Part shown: positions 33,390 through 42,251 of the stretch, piece by piece | Numbering within the stretch: the first letter of the stretch is position 1 | How the letters are laid out: each line of letters starts with the position of its first letter | Assembly: GCF_001435975.1 (NCBI RefSeq) | Contig: NZ_AYYR01000117.1 | Coordinates: 34,885 to 79,536, forward strand | DNA: 44,652 nt | Source: Secundilactobacillus collinoides DSM 20515 = JCM 1123 | GTDB lineage: Bacteria > Bacillota > Bacilli > Lactobacillales > Lactobacillaceae | Reading direction: 5' to 3' | Program-made: the position numbers and the translations under genes | The notes under the pieces: generated by a model | Database searches by the model: none | The model's input: the letters and a program-made list of their open reading frames with translations, nothing else | Told to the model about the DNA's origin: nothing

Positions 33390-34310
33390 TCATTCTGTCC
33401 ATTTGCGGGTATCAGGACCGGCTGGCAATACGTGTGCAAAATCGTGAACATCAATACTGCCTTGGATAAAATGCTGTTTGATAGCAGTGAAATCAGTGTT
33501 GTTTTTGAAAGCTGGTAATGCGTAACATTGCTTTGCGTACCGCCAAAGGTTTGGAAAATCTTCAAGCCGTTGTTGGTTCAATTTGTTTTGAAAATAGAAA
33601 ACTAGATCAAAACGGATGAGTCGTGCGAACAGGAGTAAATCAGAAATCGTGACCGAATCACCAAGTAAGAAATCTCGATGTGCTAAGAGCGTGTCAAATT
33701 CCGATAACTGGTCAAAAAATTGCGTTGACAATTTGTCGTATTCAGATTGACTCGTTACATCGCCAATAGTATTAATGACATTAGACAGATTATCAATAAT
33801 TTTTTGATCATACCCGAGTATTTCTGCCTGTTTGTCTTCTGGAAAAACATCAGGAGCGTCAGCTGTTTCATAAGCTTTCCAAGTAGTGGCCAGTTCTGTC
33901 AAGAGAATGCCAGAGTCGTTGTTAACGGCCTTACCAGACTTTATATCGACAAGCGTGGGCACAGCAGCTCGATCATTAAAGGTCGGGTCAGCATTCCGAC
34001 AAAGATTGGAAAGTCGATTCGTTTTTAAAATTGGGTCCTCATCTGAGTCCTTTTTGCCAAAAAACCAGTCATTGTCGACACCTGAATGCCGTAATGGAAA
34101 TACTGGGCTCTTGCCAATCACAGTATTCAGGCCTAGCAGATCGATCAACATTGAAACGGGGGTAGCCCATGGACAGAAGGGTCCCCAAACTAGGGTATAG
34201 CGATTTGGTTCAACCGGCAGTTCACCGGTTGAAAAACGTTTATTGTAGTTGTTTTTCTTGTTAGCTGCTGGTTGCCACGCGCAGGCAGCAGCTTGGGTTG
34301 ATTCACTCAT
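33390..34310 (-). CDS. Xi-class glutathione S-transferase, short form
   Basis: 306 residues. It has the catalytic Cys in GPFCPWATP near residue 51, VPTLVDIKSGKAVNND as the cis-Pro region and a C-terminal helical domain ending with LPAFKNNTDFTAIKQHF, close to the longer paralogue at 26177. The N-terminal extension of that protein is absent. The residues around the Cys differ (GPFCPWATPV versus RHCPWANRL), so the substrate pocket may be different. The gene starts 38 bases after a binding-protein gene and precedes the internal terminator. Expected to be cytosolic and to remove or exchange thiol adducts; glutathione itself would have to be imported if the host does not make it. Confidence 0.87.
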   Translation of the reverse strand: MSESTQAAACAWQPAANKKNNYNKRFSTGELPVEPNRYTLVWGPFCPWATPVSMLIDLLGLNTVIGKSPVFPLRHSGVDNDWFFGKKDSDEDPILKTNRLSNLCRNADPTFNDRAAVPTLVDIKSGKAVNNDSGILLTELATTWKAYETADAPDVFPEDKQAEILGYDQKIIDNLSNVINTIGDVTSQSEYDKLSTQFFDQLSEFDTLLAHRDFLLGDSVTISDLLLFARLIRFDLVFYFQNKLNQQRLEDFPNLWRYAKQCYALPAFKNNTDFTAIKQHFIQGSIDVHDFAHVLPAGPDTRKWTE

Positions 34311-34348
34311 TAACGTAACTTCCTTTTAAATGATTGTGTTTTTTACAA

Positions 34349-35143
34349 TTAACTGTGAGAAGCATCCATGCCGGAGAAGTATTTCTTTGATAATTTGCTG
34401 AGCGTACCATCTTTTCTGAGTTCAACGACAGCTTTATTGAATTTCTTTTGCAGTGCTTTACCATGTGAGTCTTTGGCAAAAGTAAAGGCAATATTTTCGT
34501 TGGCGTATGACCCTTTCAGCAACTTAAGCGGTAAGTTTTTTTGCTTGATGATGGCTGCAATAATGGTTCCAGAATTGGAGTAACCATCAGTTTTACCATC
34601 AATTACTGAGTTCAGGACAGTATCCCGATCATCATAGGTTTTAACCTTGATTTTAGGGTTAAATTTCTTGAGCGCAGTAATTTGATTTGAACCCGCCGTT
34701 TCTGCAATTGTTTTGCCACTGAGCTGATTGATGTTAGTGAGCTTTGAATTCTTTCGAACGGTTACCTGATACTTAAAGTACGCATATGGCTTAGAAAAGT
34801 AGAATTGTTTCTCACGTTCAGGTGTAATGGCAGTTGTGCTGGCAATTAAATCAGCTTTACCGCTTGTTACTTGCCCGAATAAACCATCAAAACTAGTAGT
34901 AGTGAATTTAACTTTATAACCAAGTTTCTTGGCCGCCGCTTTGGCAACGTCGACATCAAACCCGGTCAACTTTCCCTTGGATTTGTAGGAGCTTGGGTAG
35001 CTGACACCAGTTGTTGCGACAGTTACCGTTTTTTGACTGTTGGTTGACGCTTTTTTGGAACTAGAAGTTGATGAACAGCCTGCGAGGATTAACCCTAAGC
35101 TAAACACGAGCACTAATGATCCAATTAATTTGTTTTTCTTCAT
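34349..35143 (-). CDS. Amino-acid ABC transporter binding lipoprotein, copy B
   Basis: 264-residue SBP_bac_3 lipoprotein. The lipobox LILAGC (Cys at about 23) is followed by a Ser-rich linker. The family pattern is TTGVSYPSSYKSKGKLTGFD, ITPEREKQFYFSKPY and DGTLSKLSKKYF. It shares much of this with the neighbour at 35235 and, less closely, with the one at 29083. Expected to deliver a polar amino acid or thiol adduct to the permease/ATPase encoded upstream in the same transcript. The start ATG at 35143 gives exactly the same length as the neighbour. Confidence 0.92.
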   Translation of the reverse strand: MKKNKLIGSLVLVFSLGLILAGCSSTSSSKKASTNSQKTVTVATTGVSYPSSYKSKGKLTGFDVDVAKAAAKKLGYKVKFTTTSFDGLFGQVTSGKADLIASTTAITPEREKQFYFSKPYAYFKYQVTVRKNSKLTNINQLSGKTIAETAGSNQITALKKFNPKIKVKTYDDRDTVLNSVIDGKTDGYSNSGTIIAAIIKQKNLPLKLLKGSYANENIAFTFAKDSHGKALQKKFNKAVVELRKDGTLSKLSKKYFSGMDASHS

Positions 35144-35234
35144 ATTGAACCCCTAAATAATAGTAATTTTTTTGTTGTGTGAGTCGGCAAGACCTAAGGC
35201 TATTGTTGAAGGTAGTGATACATTGCCTGAATGG

Positions 35235-36029
35235 TTATTTGTGAGACGCATCCATGCCGGAGAAGTACTGCTTTGAAATTTTGACAATTTTACCCTGTTT
35301 TTGCAGCTTGTTGATTGCTTTACTGAATTTCTTCGCTAACTTTTTACCAGCAGCGTTTTTCTCAAAGGCAAAACCGACCTTTTGAGACTCAAAGCGTCCT
35401 TTAAGAATCTTAAGTGACAGATGTTTTTGTTTAATAGTTGAAGCTAAAATTGCACTGGAATGGCAATACCCATCAACTTGTCCTGTTGTAACGGCGTTAA
35501 TAGCGGAATCACGATCATCAAAGGTCCGTAATTTAATCTTAGGATTTAAGGCTTTGATTGCCTCAATCTGGTTCGAACCTGTAACGACTGCAAGTGTTTT
35601 TCCGCTAAGTTGGTTAATGTTTGTCAGCTTTGATTTTTTACTAACAGCAATCGCATAGGTAAAGTAGCCGTATGGTTTACTGAAGTAGTATTGTTTTTCA
35701 CGCTGCGGTGTGATGGAAACCATATTAGCGACCGCGTCTACTTTACCGCTTGATAGTTGTCCAAAGAGACCGTCAAAGCTAGTGGTCTTAAATTTGGCAG
35801 TATACCCAAGCTGTTTGGCCGCTGCTTTTGCAATATCGACATCGTATCCCTTTAGTTTTCCATTTGATTTATAGGAGGTTGGAAAGCTGACCCCCGTTGT
35901 GGCAAAAGTAACGGTCTTTTGAGTGCTGGTACTTGAAGATTTGCTGCTGGAACTCGATGAGCAGCCAGCTAATACAAATACTAGGCTAAGTAAAACGACT
36001 ACTGATCCGATTAATCTATTCTTCTTCAA
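35235..36029 (-). CDS. Amino-acid ABC transporter binding lipoprotein, copy C
   Basis: 264 residues from a TTG start at 36029; SBP_bac_3 lipoprotein with lipobox FVLAGC. Start choice: AAAGGA (36039-36044) is 9 bases upstream of this TTG, whereas the longer frame's TTG at 36038 touches the ribosome binding site; the chosen start also aligns MKKNRLIGS with MKKNKLIGS of copy B. The mature domain carries TTGVSFPTSYKSNGKLKGYD and MVSITPQREKQYYFSKPY. It begins 13 bases after the lyase stop, so it is translated from the same message. Tandem duplication with copy B suggests two ligands, or different affinities, for one transporter. Confidence 0.9.
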   Translation of the reverse strand: MKKNRLIGSVVVLLSLVFVLAGCSSSSSSKSSSTSTQKTVTFATTGVSFPTSYKSNGKLKGYDVDIAKAAAKQLGYTAKFKTTSFDGLFGQLSSGKVDAVANMVSITPQREKQYYFSKPYGYFTYAIAVSKKSKLTNINQLSGKTLAVVTGSNQIEAIKALNPKIKLRTFDDRDSAINAVTTGQVDGYCHSSAILASTIKQKHLSLKILKGRFESQKVGFAFEKNAAGKKLAKKFSKAINKLQKQGKIVKISKQYFSGMDASHK

Positions 36030-36042
36030 TTTGAACAATCCT

Positions 36043-37395
36043 TTATAAGTTATTTGCTTCAGCTAAAACATCGTCGATCTTTTCTGAAATACTGCCCAAA
36101 TCTTTTGAAGGGTCAGTCCAGTCAGTTAACTGGTCACGCGTGAAGTTCTGTTTAACATCGGGTTGTTCATATAGCACATCCAAGAAATTTTCGTGCTGTT
36201 CAATAGCTTCCATGGCAGTGTTATAGACAAGTTCATGGGCAGATTGTTTGCCAATAACCGTCCCTAGATTAAACATGATGTGTTCTGCAAAAGGCAAACC
36301 GTTTTGCAGATTAACATTGCGTAGCATCTGGTCGGCATTGACCTGAAAGTCTTTTATAATCGTGGCGGCCAAAGTTAACTGTGTATCTAAGTAGTTGGTG
36401 AGTTCCGGTAAGGCTACCCATTCATTTCGCCAATGCATAGAATCACGTTCAGAATCAATAATCATGGTTTCTAACATCAGGTCAGCATCTTTAATAATGG
36501 GTTGAGTGAGCGCTGCTAGACTTTCAATCAGGGCTGGATTTCGTTTTTGAGGCATCGTTGAGGAACCGATTTCACCCTTTTTGAAGGGCTCGTGGATCTC
36601 ATCGACTTCGGTCTTCATCAGGTTGAACAACTCATGACCAATTTTGCCAAGGGTTCCTGAATAGATTCCGATAACCGTCGCAAACTCAGCAAGACGGTCA
36701 CGTGATGATTGCCAAGAAATAGTTGGGACATCTAAGTCTAAATCGTTGAGCACTTTCTTCTCAATTTCCGGTCCCTTTGGGCCAAATGCGGCATAGGTGC
36801 CGATGGCGCCATTAATGTTGCCAACAAAAGTGTGGCGATCGTTCAATTCAGCTAGTCGACGGTGGTCTCGAACGAGTTCATCTAACCAAACGGCTAGTTT
36901 AAACCCAAAAGTCGTTGGAATCGCTTGAATACCATGTGTTCGTCCGATTTCAATGGTGTCGCGATAACGATTTGTTTGCACTTTTAGGATATCAATCAAG
37001 GTCTTGCTGTCTTTTAATAAAATTGCATACGCTTGTTTAACTTGCAGAACTGTGCCGGTATCAACGATGTCCTGAGTTGTGACACCAAAGTGAACGTACT
37101 CGCCAGCATCTTCGCCAGCCAAAGCTTGAAGCCGGTGAACGAGCGCAATCAATGAATGCCGTTTTTCACGCGTTTCTTTAGCTAAGTCGTTGATGTCAAA
37201 ATTTTCAAACTTGGCAATTGACACAATTTTGTCGGCTGCACTCTGAGGAATAACGCCTAATTGGCCCTCAATTTTGGATAGAGCGGCCTCCACTTTAATC
37301 TGACTCTTAATCTTATTTTCATCATCCCAGATTGCGCGAACTGCTGGAGTGCTGAAGTTGCCTTGAAGTAATGTTGAATCTAATACGTCGGTCAA
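36043..37395 (-). CDS. Fumarase/aspartase-superfamily lyase (PurB/PcaB-like), candidate S-(2-succino) lyase
   Basis: 450-residue lyase. Superfamily signatures are HFGVTTQDIVDTG near residue 100, GRTHGIQAIPTTFG near residue 153, and the flexible catalytic loop GSSTMPQKRNP near residue 278. The GSSTMP-x-KRNP form resembles 3-carboxymuconate cycloisomerase-like members more than housekeeping adenylosuccinate lyase. Members remove fumarate or a similar dicarboxylate from a C-N bond; some cleave C-S or C-C bonds. In this island it sits with GNAT, M20, PrpD and amino-acid transport genes but no purine genes. Cleavage of a succinyl adduct of a thiol amino acid, freeing fumarate, is therefore the best inference. 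TTG start at 37395 after AGGAA. An adenylosuccinate or argininosuccinate lyase role is less likely here. Confidence 0.85.
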   Translation of the reverse strand: MTDVLDSTLLQGNFSTPAVRAIWDDENKIKSQIKVEAALSKIEGQLGVIPQSAADKIVSIAKFENFDINDLAKETREKRHSLIALVHRLQALAGEDAGEYVHFGVTTQDIVDTGTVLQVKQAYAILLKDSKTLIDILKVQTNRYRDTIEIGRTHGIQAIPTTFGFKLAVWLDELVRDHRRLAELNDRHTFVGNINGAIGTYAAFGPKGPEIEKKVLNDLDLDVPTISWQSSRDRLAEFATVIGIYSGTLGKIGHELFNLMKTEVDEIHEPFKKGEIGSSTMPQKRNPALIESLAALTQPIIKDADLMLETMIIDSERDSMHWRNEWVALPELTNYLDTQLTLAATIIKDFQVNADQMLRNVNLQNGLPFAEHIMFNLGTVIGKQSAHELVYNTAMEAIEQHENFLDVLYEQPDVKQNFTRDQLTDWTDPSKDLGSISEKIDDVLAEANNL

Positions 37396-37403
37396 TGAAA
37401 TTC

Positions 37404-38579
37404 CTACTCTCTATATTGTTTTAAATATGTGATCAATTGATTAATGCCTGAAGCTAGTGTCGCCGTATCGGCAACTAAACTAATTCTCAGGTAGCCTTGC
37501 CCAGCATCGCCAAATGCGCTGCCCGGCACTACCGCCACGTGTGCGTTATTTAAAAGTGATTTTGCGAAGCGTCGGTCATCCGTTATCTTTTCTGGCAATT
37601 TCAGCCAAACAAAAAAGGTACCAGAGGATTGACTAACACTGAGTTGATTTGTTTTCAAAAGTTGAATAACAGTATTGCGTCTGTCTAGATAAGTATCTCG
37701 GAGTTGTTTTCGTTCCTCAATTTGAGTTTCGAGGGCGTACTGACTGGCATCTTGAACAACGCCAAAGGTGCCGCCAACCGAATTTTGAATGTAGGCCTTG
37801 AGCAGTTTAATAATTGATGCATTACCTACTGCAAATGCGCTGCGCCAGCCGGCCATATTGAATGTTTTGGAAAGGGTGTAGATCTCAATGCCAGTTTCCT
37901 TAGCACGTTTGCTCTGCAAAAAGCTAGGAGCTTGGTGCTCAAAAGAAATATCCGCGTATGCAAAGTCGTGCACAATAGCAATATGATTATCCAAACCAAA
38001 TTGAACCGCTTTATCAAAAAAGGCGTGTGTTGCGCCGGCGCCGGTTGGATTGTGCGGGTAGTTAAGAAACATCATTTGCGCCCGCTCTCGAACTGCTTGC
38101 GGAATCTTCTCAAGTTCTGGTAAATAATCGTTACGCTCTAGCAACGGCATTTGCCATTCTTCGGCGCCGCTCATTGTGATTCCGATGTGGTAACCGAAGA
38201 ATGCAGGAGTTGGGGTTAAAACAACGCCGCTGGGGTCAGCAAGAGCCATTGGCAAGGCTGTTAAAGCTGCTGCAGATCCGCTAAAAACAGTGATTTCATC
38301 CTCTTCAAGTGCAACTTGATATTCGCGTTGATAAAACTGCTTAATCGTTTCCTTTAAAGCTGGTTTACCGCCATAAGGCGGATAACCGTGGTTAACCTTA
38401 TTGTCTAGAGCAGTTTTTGCTTTCTCTACTACGGGAGCGAAGGTGGGCAGGTCCGGGTTTCCACGACCTAAATTCAACACCTCAATTCCAGACTTTTTTA
38501 ATTGATTGATGTTGGCTTGCTGAATCGCTAAATATTTTTCACCCACGCTCTGCAGACGATGTGACGCTTTGAATTCCAT
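37404..38579 (-). CDS. PLP-dependent aminotransferase, class I/II
   Basis: 391-residue fold-type I aminotransferase. LNLGRGNPDLPTF lies near residue 36, the pyridoxal pocket is in FLNYPHNPTGAG near residue 170, the Schiff-base Lys is in YTLSKTFNMAGWRSAF near residue 237, and the substrate-carboxylate Arg in GYLRISL near residue 373. The group includes MtnE-like, branched-chain and aromatic aminotransferases. Converting a 2-oxo acid such as 4-methylthio-2-oxobutanoate to methionine would suit the Met T-box. I chose the ATG at 38579, preceded by GGGAGG; its start overlaps the dehydrogenase gene by 41 bases, so the two are probably translationally coupled. The specific substrate is not determined by the sequence. 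Confidence 0.9.
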   Translation of the reverse strand: MEFKASHRLQSVGEKYLAIQQANINQLKKSGIEVLNLGRGNPDLPTFAPVVEKAKTALDNKVNHGYPPYGGKPALKETIKQFYQREYQVALEEDEITVFSGSAAALTALPMALADPSGVVLTPTPAFFGYHIGITMSGAEEWQMPLLERNDYLPELEKIPQAVRERAQMMFLNYPHNPTGAGATHAFFDKAVQFGLDNHIAIVHDFAYADISFEHQAPSFLQSKRAKETGIEIYTLSKTFNMAGWRSAFAVGNASIIKLLKAYIQNSVGGTFGVVQDASQYALETQIEERKQLRDTYLDRRNTVIQLLKTNQLSVSQSSGTFFVWLKLPEKITDDRRFAKSLLNNAHVAVVPGSAFGDAGQGYLRISLVADTATLASGINQLITYLKQYRE

Positions 38580-39642
38580 CGGGTTGTAATCCTCCCTGTA
38601 GTGAATTGATCGCATCGGCGACTTCATTTTCAGTTAAGTGATCATACACAGTTTGAATTCGGACGTTATCTTTAGCGACCATGTCGCGTGCGATAGTATG
38701 AATTTCATCTGTGTTAGCAGTTAAGCCCAGATCACTTGGCTTTGTCGGTAATCCAATGCCTGTGTAAAATTGTGTGAGTTCTTTTAGATCATCAGTTTCG
38801 TGTTCGATTGCAAGTTGTACCAAAACGCCTAGGGCAACAATTTCGCCGTGTGTTTTGGTTGGGTGATGGTTAACTTTCAGATAACCATTATGAAAACTGT
38901 GAGCGGCAACACTGCGGCCACGGCTGGAAGCAAAACCGTCAACAGAAGCAGCAACCAGAAAAATTGTGTCTAGCAAATTTTTAAAGGTGTCATCATCAAT
39001 TGTGTCAAGGTCTCTAATAACCAAGGTGCGTTCTTTTGAAATTTCAATGGTGCGACGAGCAATATCAAGAATGGCACCGGCCGCTTCAGGCACGTTGAGA
39101 CGTCGGCGAATTTCATACCATTTTGCGAGCGTGTCGCCAATGCCTGATAGCAAATAATTTGTTGGTGAGTGCCGAAGCAGCGATGGATCTACTAAGACTA
39201 GCGTGACTGCTTGCGGATGGCGTTCGCGGCCGATGAGTTCATGTTTTGTTTCAGAATAGACCATGCTCTTTGTGGTAATTGATGCACAATTTGAGGGTAC
39301 TGTGGGAATATTGATAAGGTCGATAGCCTTTACATCAGCGACATTTTTAGCGGTATCGAGCAATTGCCCGCCGCCGAGTGCTACCAAAACGTCTGAGTCA
39401 GTAATCTCAGACTCGATTCGTTCGGCTTCAGGGTACGTACAACTGCCGTTAAAAATAAGTGTCCTGTGTTTTTCAAAAAAATGGTTCGGTACATAAGCGG
39501 AAACGGCCTCAATAACGACTGAATCCGTTAAAATTACTGGATTTTTGTAATGTTTTTCAACAATAATTTCATCTAACTGTTTTAGAATCCCGGGTTCATT
39601 AACGTACTCCACGGGGCTTAAACGAACTGGTTGCCAAGTCAT
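38539..39642 (-). CDS. GldA-type metal-dependent dehydrogenase (hydroxycarboxylate dehydrogenase-like)
   Basis: 367-residue member of the glycerol dehydrogenase branch of iron-containing alcohol dehydrogenases. NAD-binding ALGGGQLLDTAK near residue 73; metal ligands Asp in SGIGDTLAKW near residue 160, His in AAHSFHNGYL near residue 244, and His in KTHGEIVALG near residue 262. Some relatives (E. coli YbdH/HcxA) reduce 2-oxo carboxylic acids rather than glycerol; with the aminotransferase next door, a 2-hydroxy/2-oxo acid substrate seems more likely than glycerol. I chose the ATG at 39642 after CAGGAGG. Starts 26 bases after the M20 stop; its 3' end overlaps the aminotransferase start. Confidence 0.88.
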   Translation of the reverse strand: MTWQPVRLSPVEYVNEPGILKQLDEIIVEKHYKNPVILTDSVVIEAVSAYVPNHFFEKHRTLIFNGSCTYPEAERIESEITDSDVLVALGGGQLLDTAKNVADVKAIDLINIPTVPSNCASITTKSMVYSETKHELIGRERHPQAVTLVLVDPSLLRHSPTNYLLSGIGDTLAKWYEIRRRLNVPEAAGAILDIARRTIEISKERTLVIRDLDTIDDDTFKNLLDTIFLVAASVDGFASSRGRSVAAHSFHNGYLKVNHHPTKTHGEIVALGVLVQLAIEHETDDLKELTQFYTGIGLPTKPSDLGLTANTDEIHTIARDMVAKDNVRIQTVYDHLTENEVADAINSLQGGLQPDGIQSVTSSAERG

Positions 39643-39668
39643 TGCTAAAACCTCCTGAATGTTTGTGA

Positions 39669-40805
39669 TTATAGTTCTGATAAAAGACGTTTTGCGACGT
39701 AGTAGTACCAATTAACTGCAGGGGCTAGGCCGTTATCATCCAGCTTTAAATCGGAATGATGCCAGTCTGAATTGCCATTGCTACCTACAAAAGCGAATAC
39801 ACTAGGAATACGTTGACTAAAGAAAGCAAAGTCTTCCCCAGCGTTTGAAGGCTGTGGACGCACTAGCGTTAAATGCTTTTGTGTTTCATCCTCAACAATT
39901 TTTGTCAACTTTGCGTCATTGTTGACCACGTCAGGGCCTTCAACCCACTCGATATCAGCCTTAACGCCAAATGAAGCGGCTTGACCATTTACGATTTCGA
40001 TGAATTGCTTTTTTGCGACTGCACGTGCGTCATGGTCGAAAGTTCTAACAGTTCCTTCAAACCAGGCTTTTTCTGGCAATACGTTCCAGGTGTTACCGCC
40101 ATCGATATGGGTCACAGAAACAACGGCAGTTTTTTGCGGATCTTCGTTGCGGCTAACGATAGTTTGGAGTGCGTTGACCGTACTAGTGAGCGCAATAATT
40201 GGATCCTTACCAAATTGCGGCATTGCAGCGTGGGTACCAACGCCGGTGAAGGCAACGGTAAATTGATCAACAGCGGCCATTAACCCACCGGGCAGCAACC
40301 CAATTTCACCGGCTTTCAAGTCTGGTTTGTTATGAAACCCAAAAATAGCATCAATTCCGTCAGCACCACCAGCATCAACAACTTCCTGTGCGCCAACGTG
40401 AGTTTCTTCGGCAGGCTGGAAAACGAGACGAATGGTGCCTTTTAGTGTGTCCTTTTCTTCAGCAAGTAATTCTGCAGCGCCGAGCAGGGAAGCCATGTGG
40501 AAATCGTGGCCACAAGCATGCATAACGCCATCGTTTTCAGAAGCAAACGGTAATCCAGTAGTTTCTTTAATTGGGAGTGCATCAATATCTGATCGAAGGG
40601 CGACCACTGGATGACCAGATCCGATTTCAGCGATGACACCGGTGTTTAGACCTTCTGGTGTGATGATTCGATAACCGAGTGTTTCGAGTCGATCTGCAAT
40701 GTACTTCGTTGTCTCGAATTCGTGATCTGATACCTCTGGATGCTGGTGAAGATAGTGACGTGTTTCAATGACACTTTGATTAATGCTGGTGGCAGTTTTT
40801 GCCAT
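39669..40805 (-). CDS. M20 amidohydrolase/deacylase, copy B (YxeP-like)
   Basis: 378-residue M20D zinc amidohydrolase with the complete ligand set: ACGHDFH near residue 100, FQPAEE near residue 135, FHN near residue 157, and a C-terminal DWHHSDL near residue 350. Likely removes an acetyl or other acyl group from an N-acyl sulfur amino acid after uptake. It lies 3 bases downstream of the transporter ATPase gene in the same transcript, matching the yxe gene order in which the deacetylase YxeP follows the ABC transporter. It retains the canonical FQPAEE, which copy A at 31069 has lost. ATG at 40805 after AGGAAG. Confidence 0.93.
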   Translation of the reverse strand: MAKTATSINQSVIETRHYLHQHPEVSDHEFETTKYIADRLETLGYRIITPEGLNTGVIAEIGSGHPVVALRSDIDALPIKETTGLPFASENDGVMHACGHDFHMASLLGAAELLAEEKDTLKGTIRLVFQPAEETHVGAQEVVDAGGADGIDAIFGFHNKPDLKAGEIGLLPGGLMAAVDQFTVAFTGVGTHAAMPQFGKDPIIALTSTVNALQTIVSRNEDPQKTAVVSVTHIDGGNTWNVLPEKAWFEGTVRTFDHDARAVAKKQFIEIVNGQAASFGVKADIEWVEGPDVVNNDAKLTKIVEDETQKHLTLVRPQPSNAGEDFAFFSQRIPSVFAFVGSNGNSDWHHSDLKLDDNGLAPAVNWYYYVAKRLLSEL

Positions 40806-40808
40806 GAG

Positions 40809-41570
40809 TTAAGCTTCCTTTCTAATAGTCGGATGTGACAATGAGTTAACAAATGAACTGATTCGACCTGGACGAGTGCCCGAAAGCAGGTCATCTGCTG
40901 GGCCTTGGTCTAAGATTGCGCCATCTTCAATAAACACCGCACGATCAGCGATTTGGCGTGCAAATTCCATTTCATGAGTGACAAGAATCATTGTGACATG
41001 TTTACTTGCTAAGTTTGCAATTGTTCTCAAGACACTTTCCACTAGTTCAGGATCGAGTGCCGAAGTGGGTTCATCTAGCAGGATGACCCGTGGATGAACA
41101 GCAACTGCGCGCGCAATTGAGACCCGTTGTTGTTGCCCGCCTGACAGTGTCACAGGATATTGTTCCGCAACACCACTGAGCCCGACTTGCTCTAAAACGT
41201 TTAGGGCTGTTTCCTCGGCTTCTTTCTTGTTAGCAAGACCGTTAAAAATCAGAGGTTTTGCCACGTTATCTTTAACTGTCATATTTTTAAAAAGGTTGAA
41301 TTGTTGAAAGACCATTGCAGAATTTTGACGCAGGTCACGAATTGTTTTTTTATGGAGATCACCAGCGTTTGCTGTGATTTCACCAACTTTTACGCTGCCT
41401 TCGCTTGGTAATTGCAGCAGGTTAAGGGTTCGTAATAGTGTTGTCTTGCCTGAACCGCTCGGACCAACAAATGCGGTTACTGAGCCTTCTTCTGCGGATA
41501 AGTTAATGTGTTTCAAGACTTGCTTCTGGCCGATTTTCACTGACAGGTTCTTTACTTCGATTAATGACAT
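40809..41570 (-). CDS. Amino-acid ABC transporter ATPase (YxeO/TcyN-like)
   Basis: 253-residue ATPase of the polar amino acid uptake family. Walker A GPSGSGKTT near residue 37, Q-loop MVFQQFNLF, signature LSGGQQQR near residue 138, Walker B VILLDEP and switch His in VTHEM. ATG at 41570 after AGGAGG; the longer in-frame start is rejected. Its first 68 bases overlap the permease gene. Together with the permease at 41503 and the binding proteins at 34349, 35235 and possibly 29083 it makes an importer. The final residues RISSFVNSLSHP are ordinary for the family. Confidence 0.95.
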   Translation of the reverse strand: MSLIEVKNLSVKIGQKQVLKHINLSAEEGSVTAFVGPSGSGKTTLLRTLNLLQLPSEGSVKVGEITANAGDLHKKTIRDLRQNSAMVFQQFNLFKNMTVKDNVAKPLIFNGLANKKEAEETALNVLEQVGLSGVAEQYPVTLSGGQQQRVSIARAVAVHPRVILLDEPTSALDPELVESVLRTIANLASKHVTMILVTHEMEFARQIADRAVFIEDGAILDQGPADDLLSGTRPGRISSFVNSLSHPTIRKEA

Positions 41571-42246
41571 TAGCGGTCCTCCTATATGGTTTTTGCAGTG
41601 CGTTTTCAAGTAAGTGTTGCAACCAAGTGTAAACAACAATCAAGATCCAATAGATGATTCCAACAGCAAGGTAAGTTTCAAAGTATTTGAAGGATTCTCC
41701 GGCAATCATCTTCCCGTCACCGAACAGTTCGGTAAGGCCAAGTGTAAAGGCCAGCGAGGTTTCTTTCACAAGACTGACAAAGGTGTTCCCAGTAGCTGGG
41801 AGTGCGTTAATTGTCGCTTGAGGCAGGACAACATTTAGAAATAGTTTTGAACGACTAATGTTCAACGATTGACCAGCTTCAATCTGACCTTTATCAACTG
41901 AGTTGACGGCAGCTCTAAATATTTCGGCTAGATAGGATGCTTGTTTGAATCCTAGGCCAAACACGACAGCGGCGAAAGCTGATAGGCCGCGCAATGCTGG
42001 AAAAATTTGCGGCAAGCCGTAGAAAATAATAAACAACTGTACCAAGGTCGGCATGCCACGAAATAGTGAAATGTAGAGGTGAGCAAATCCTCTGAAGGGC
42101 GCTACCGGTGACAATTGAAGTGAGGTTAGAAAACCCCCGATAAAAATGGCTAATATCATAGAAAGTACAGCCATCAGTATTGTAATTGGAACATAAGCAG
42201 GTAATTGTGTAAAAAGGCTAAAAAAGTAATGCCAGTCAAAATTCAT
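41503..42246 (-). CDS. Amino-acid ABC transporter permease (YxeN/TcyM-like)
   Basis: 247-residue inner-membrane permease of the His/Glu/Gln/Arg opine family with about five membrane segments. The ATPase-contact EAA loop is visible as EAGQSLNISRSKLFLNVVLPQA near residue 137. I chose the ATG at 42246: GAGAGGTG lies 6 bases upstream, and the longer frame's GTG (42255) is part of that site. A polar C-terminal tail of about 25 residues (RSKEPVSENRPEASLETH) extends beyond the last segment and overlaps the ATPase start. Only one permease gene is present, so the channel is probably a homodimer. Confidence 0.94.
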   Translation of the reverse strand: MNFDWHYFFSLFTQLPAYVPITILMAVLSMILAIFIGGFLTSLQLSPVAPFRGFAHLYISLFRGMPTLVQLFIIFYGLPQIFPALRGLSAFAAVVFGLGFKQASYLAEIFRAAVNSVDKGQIEAGQSLNISRSKLFLNVVLPQATINALPATGNTFVSLVKETSLAFTLGLTELFGDGKMIAGESFKYFETYLAVGIIYWILIVVYTWLQHLLENALQKPYRRTANVINRSKEPVSENRPEASLETH

Positions 42247-42251
42247 TTTGT

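Noticed and set aside
36043-37395. Housekeeping adenylosuccinate lyase (purB)
   Set aside because: No purine genes nearby, it lies within a Met-T-box transcript, and the GSSTMPQKRNP loop is PcaB-like. Not fully excluded.
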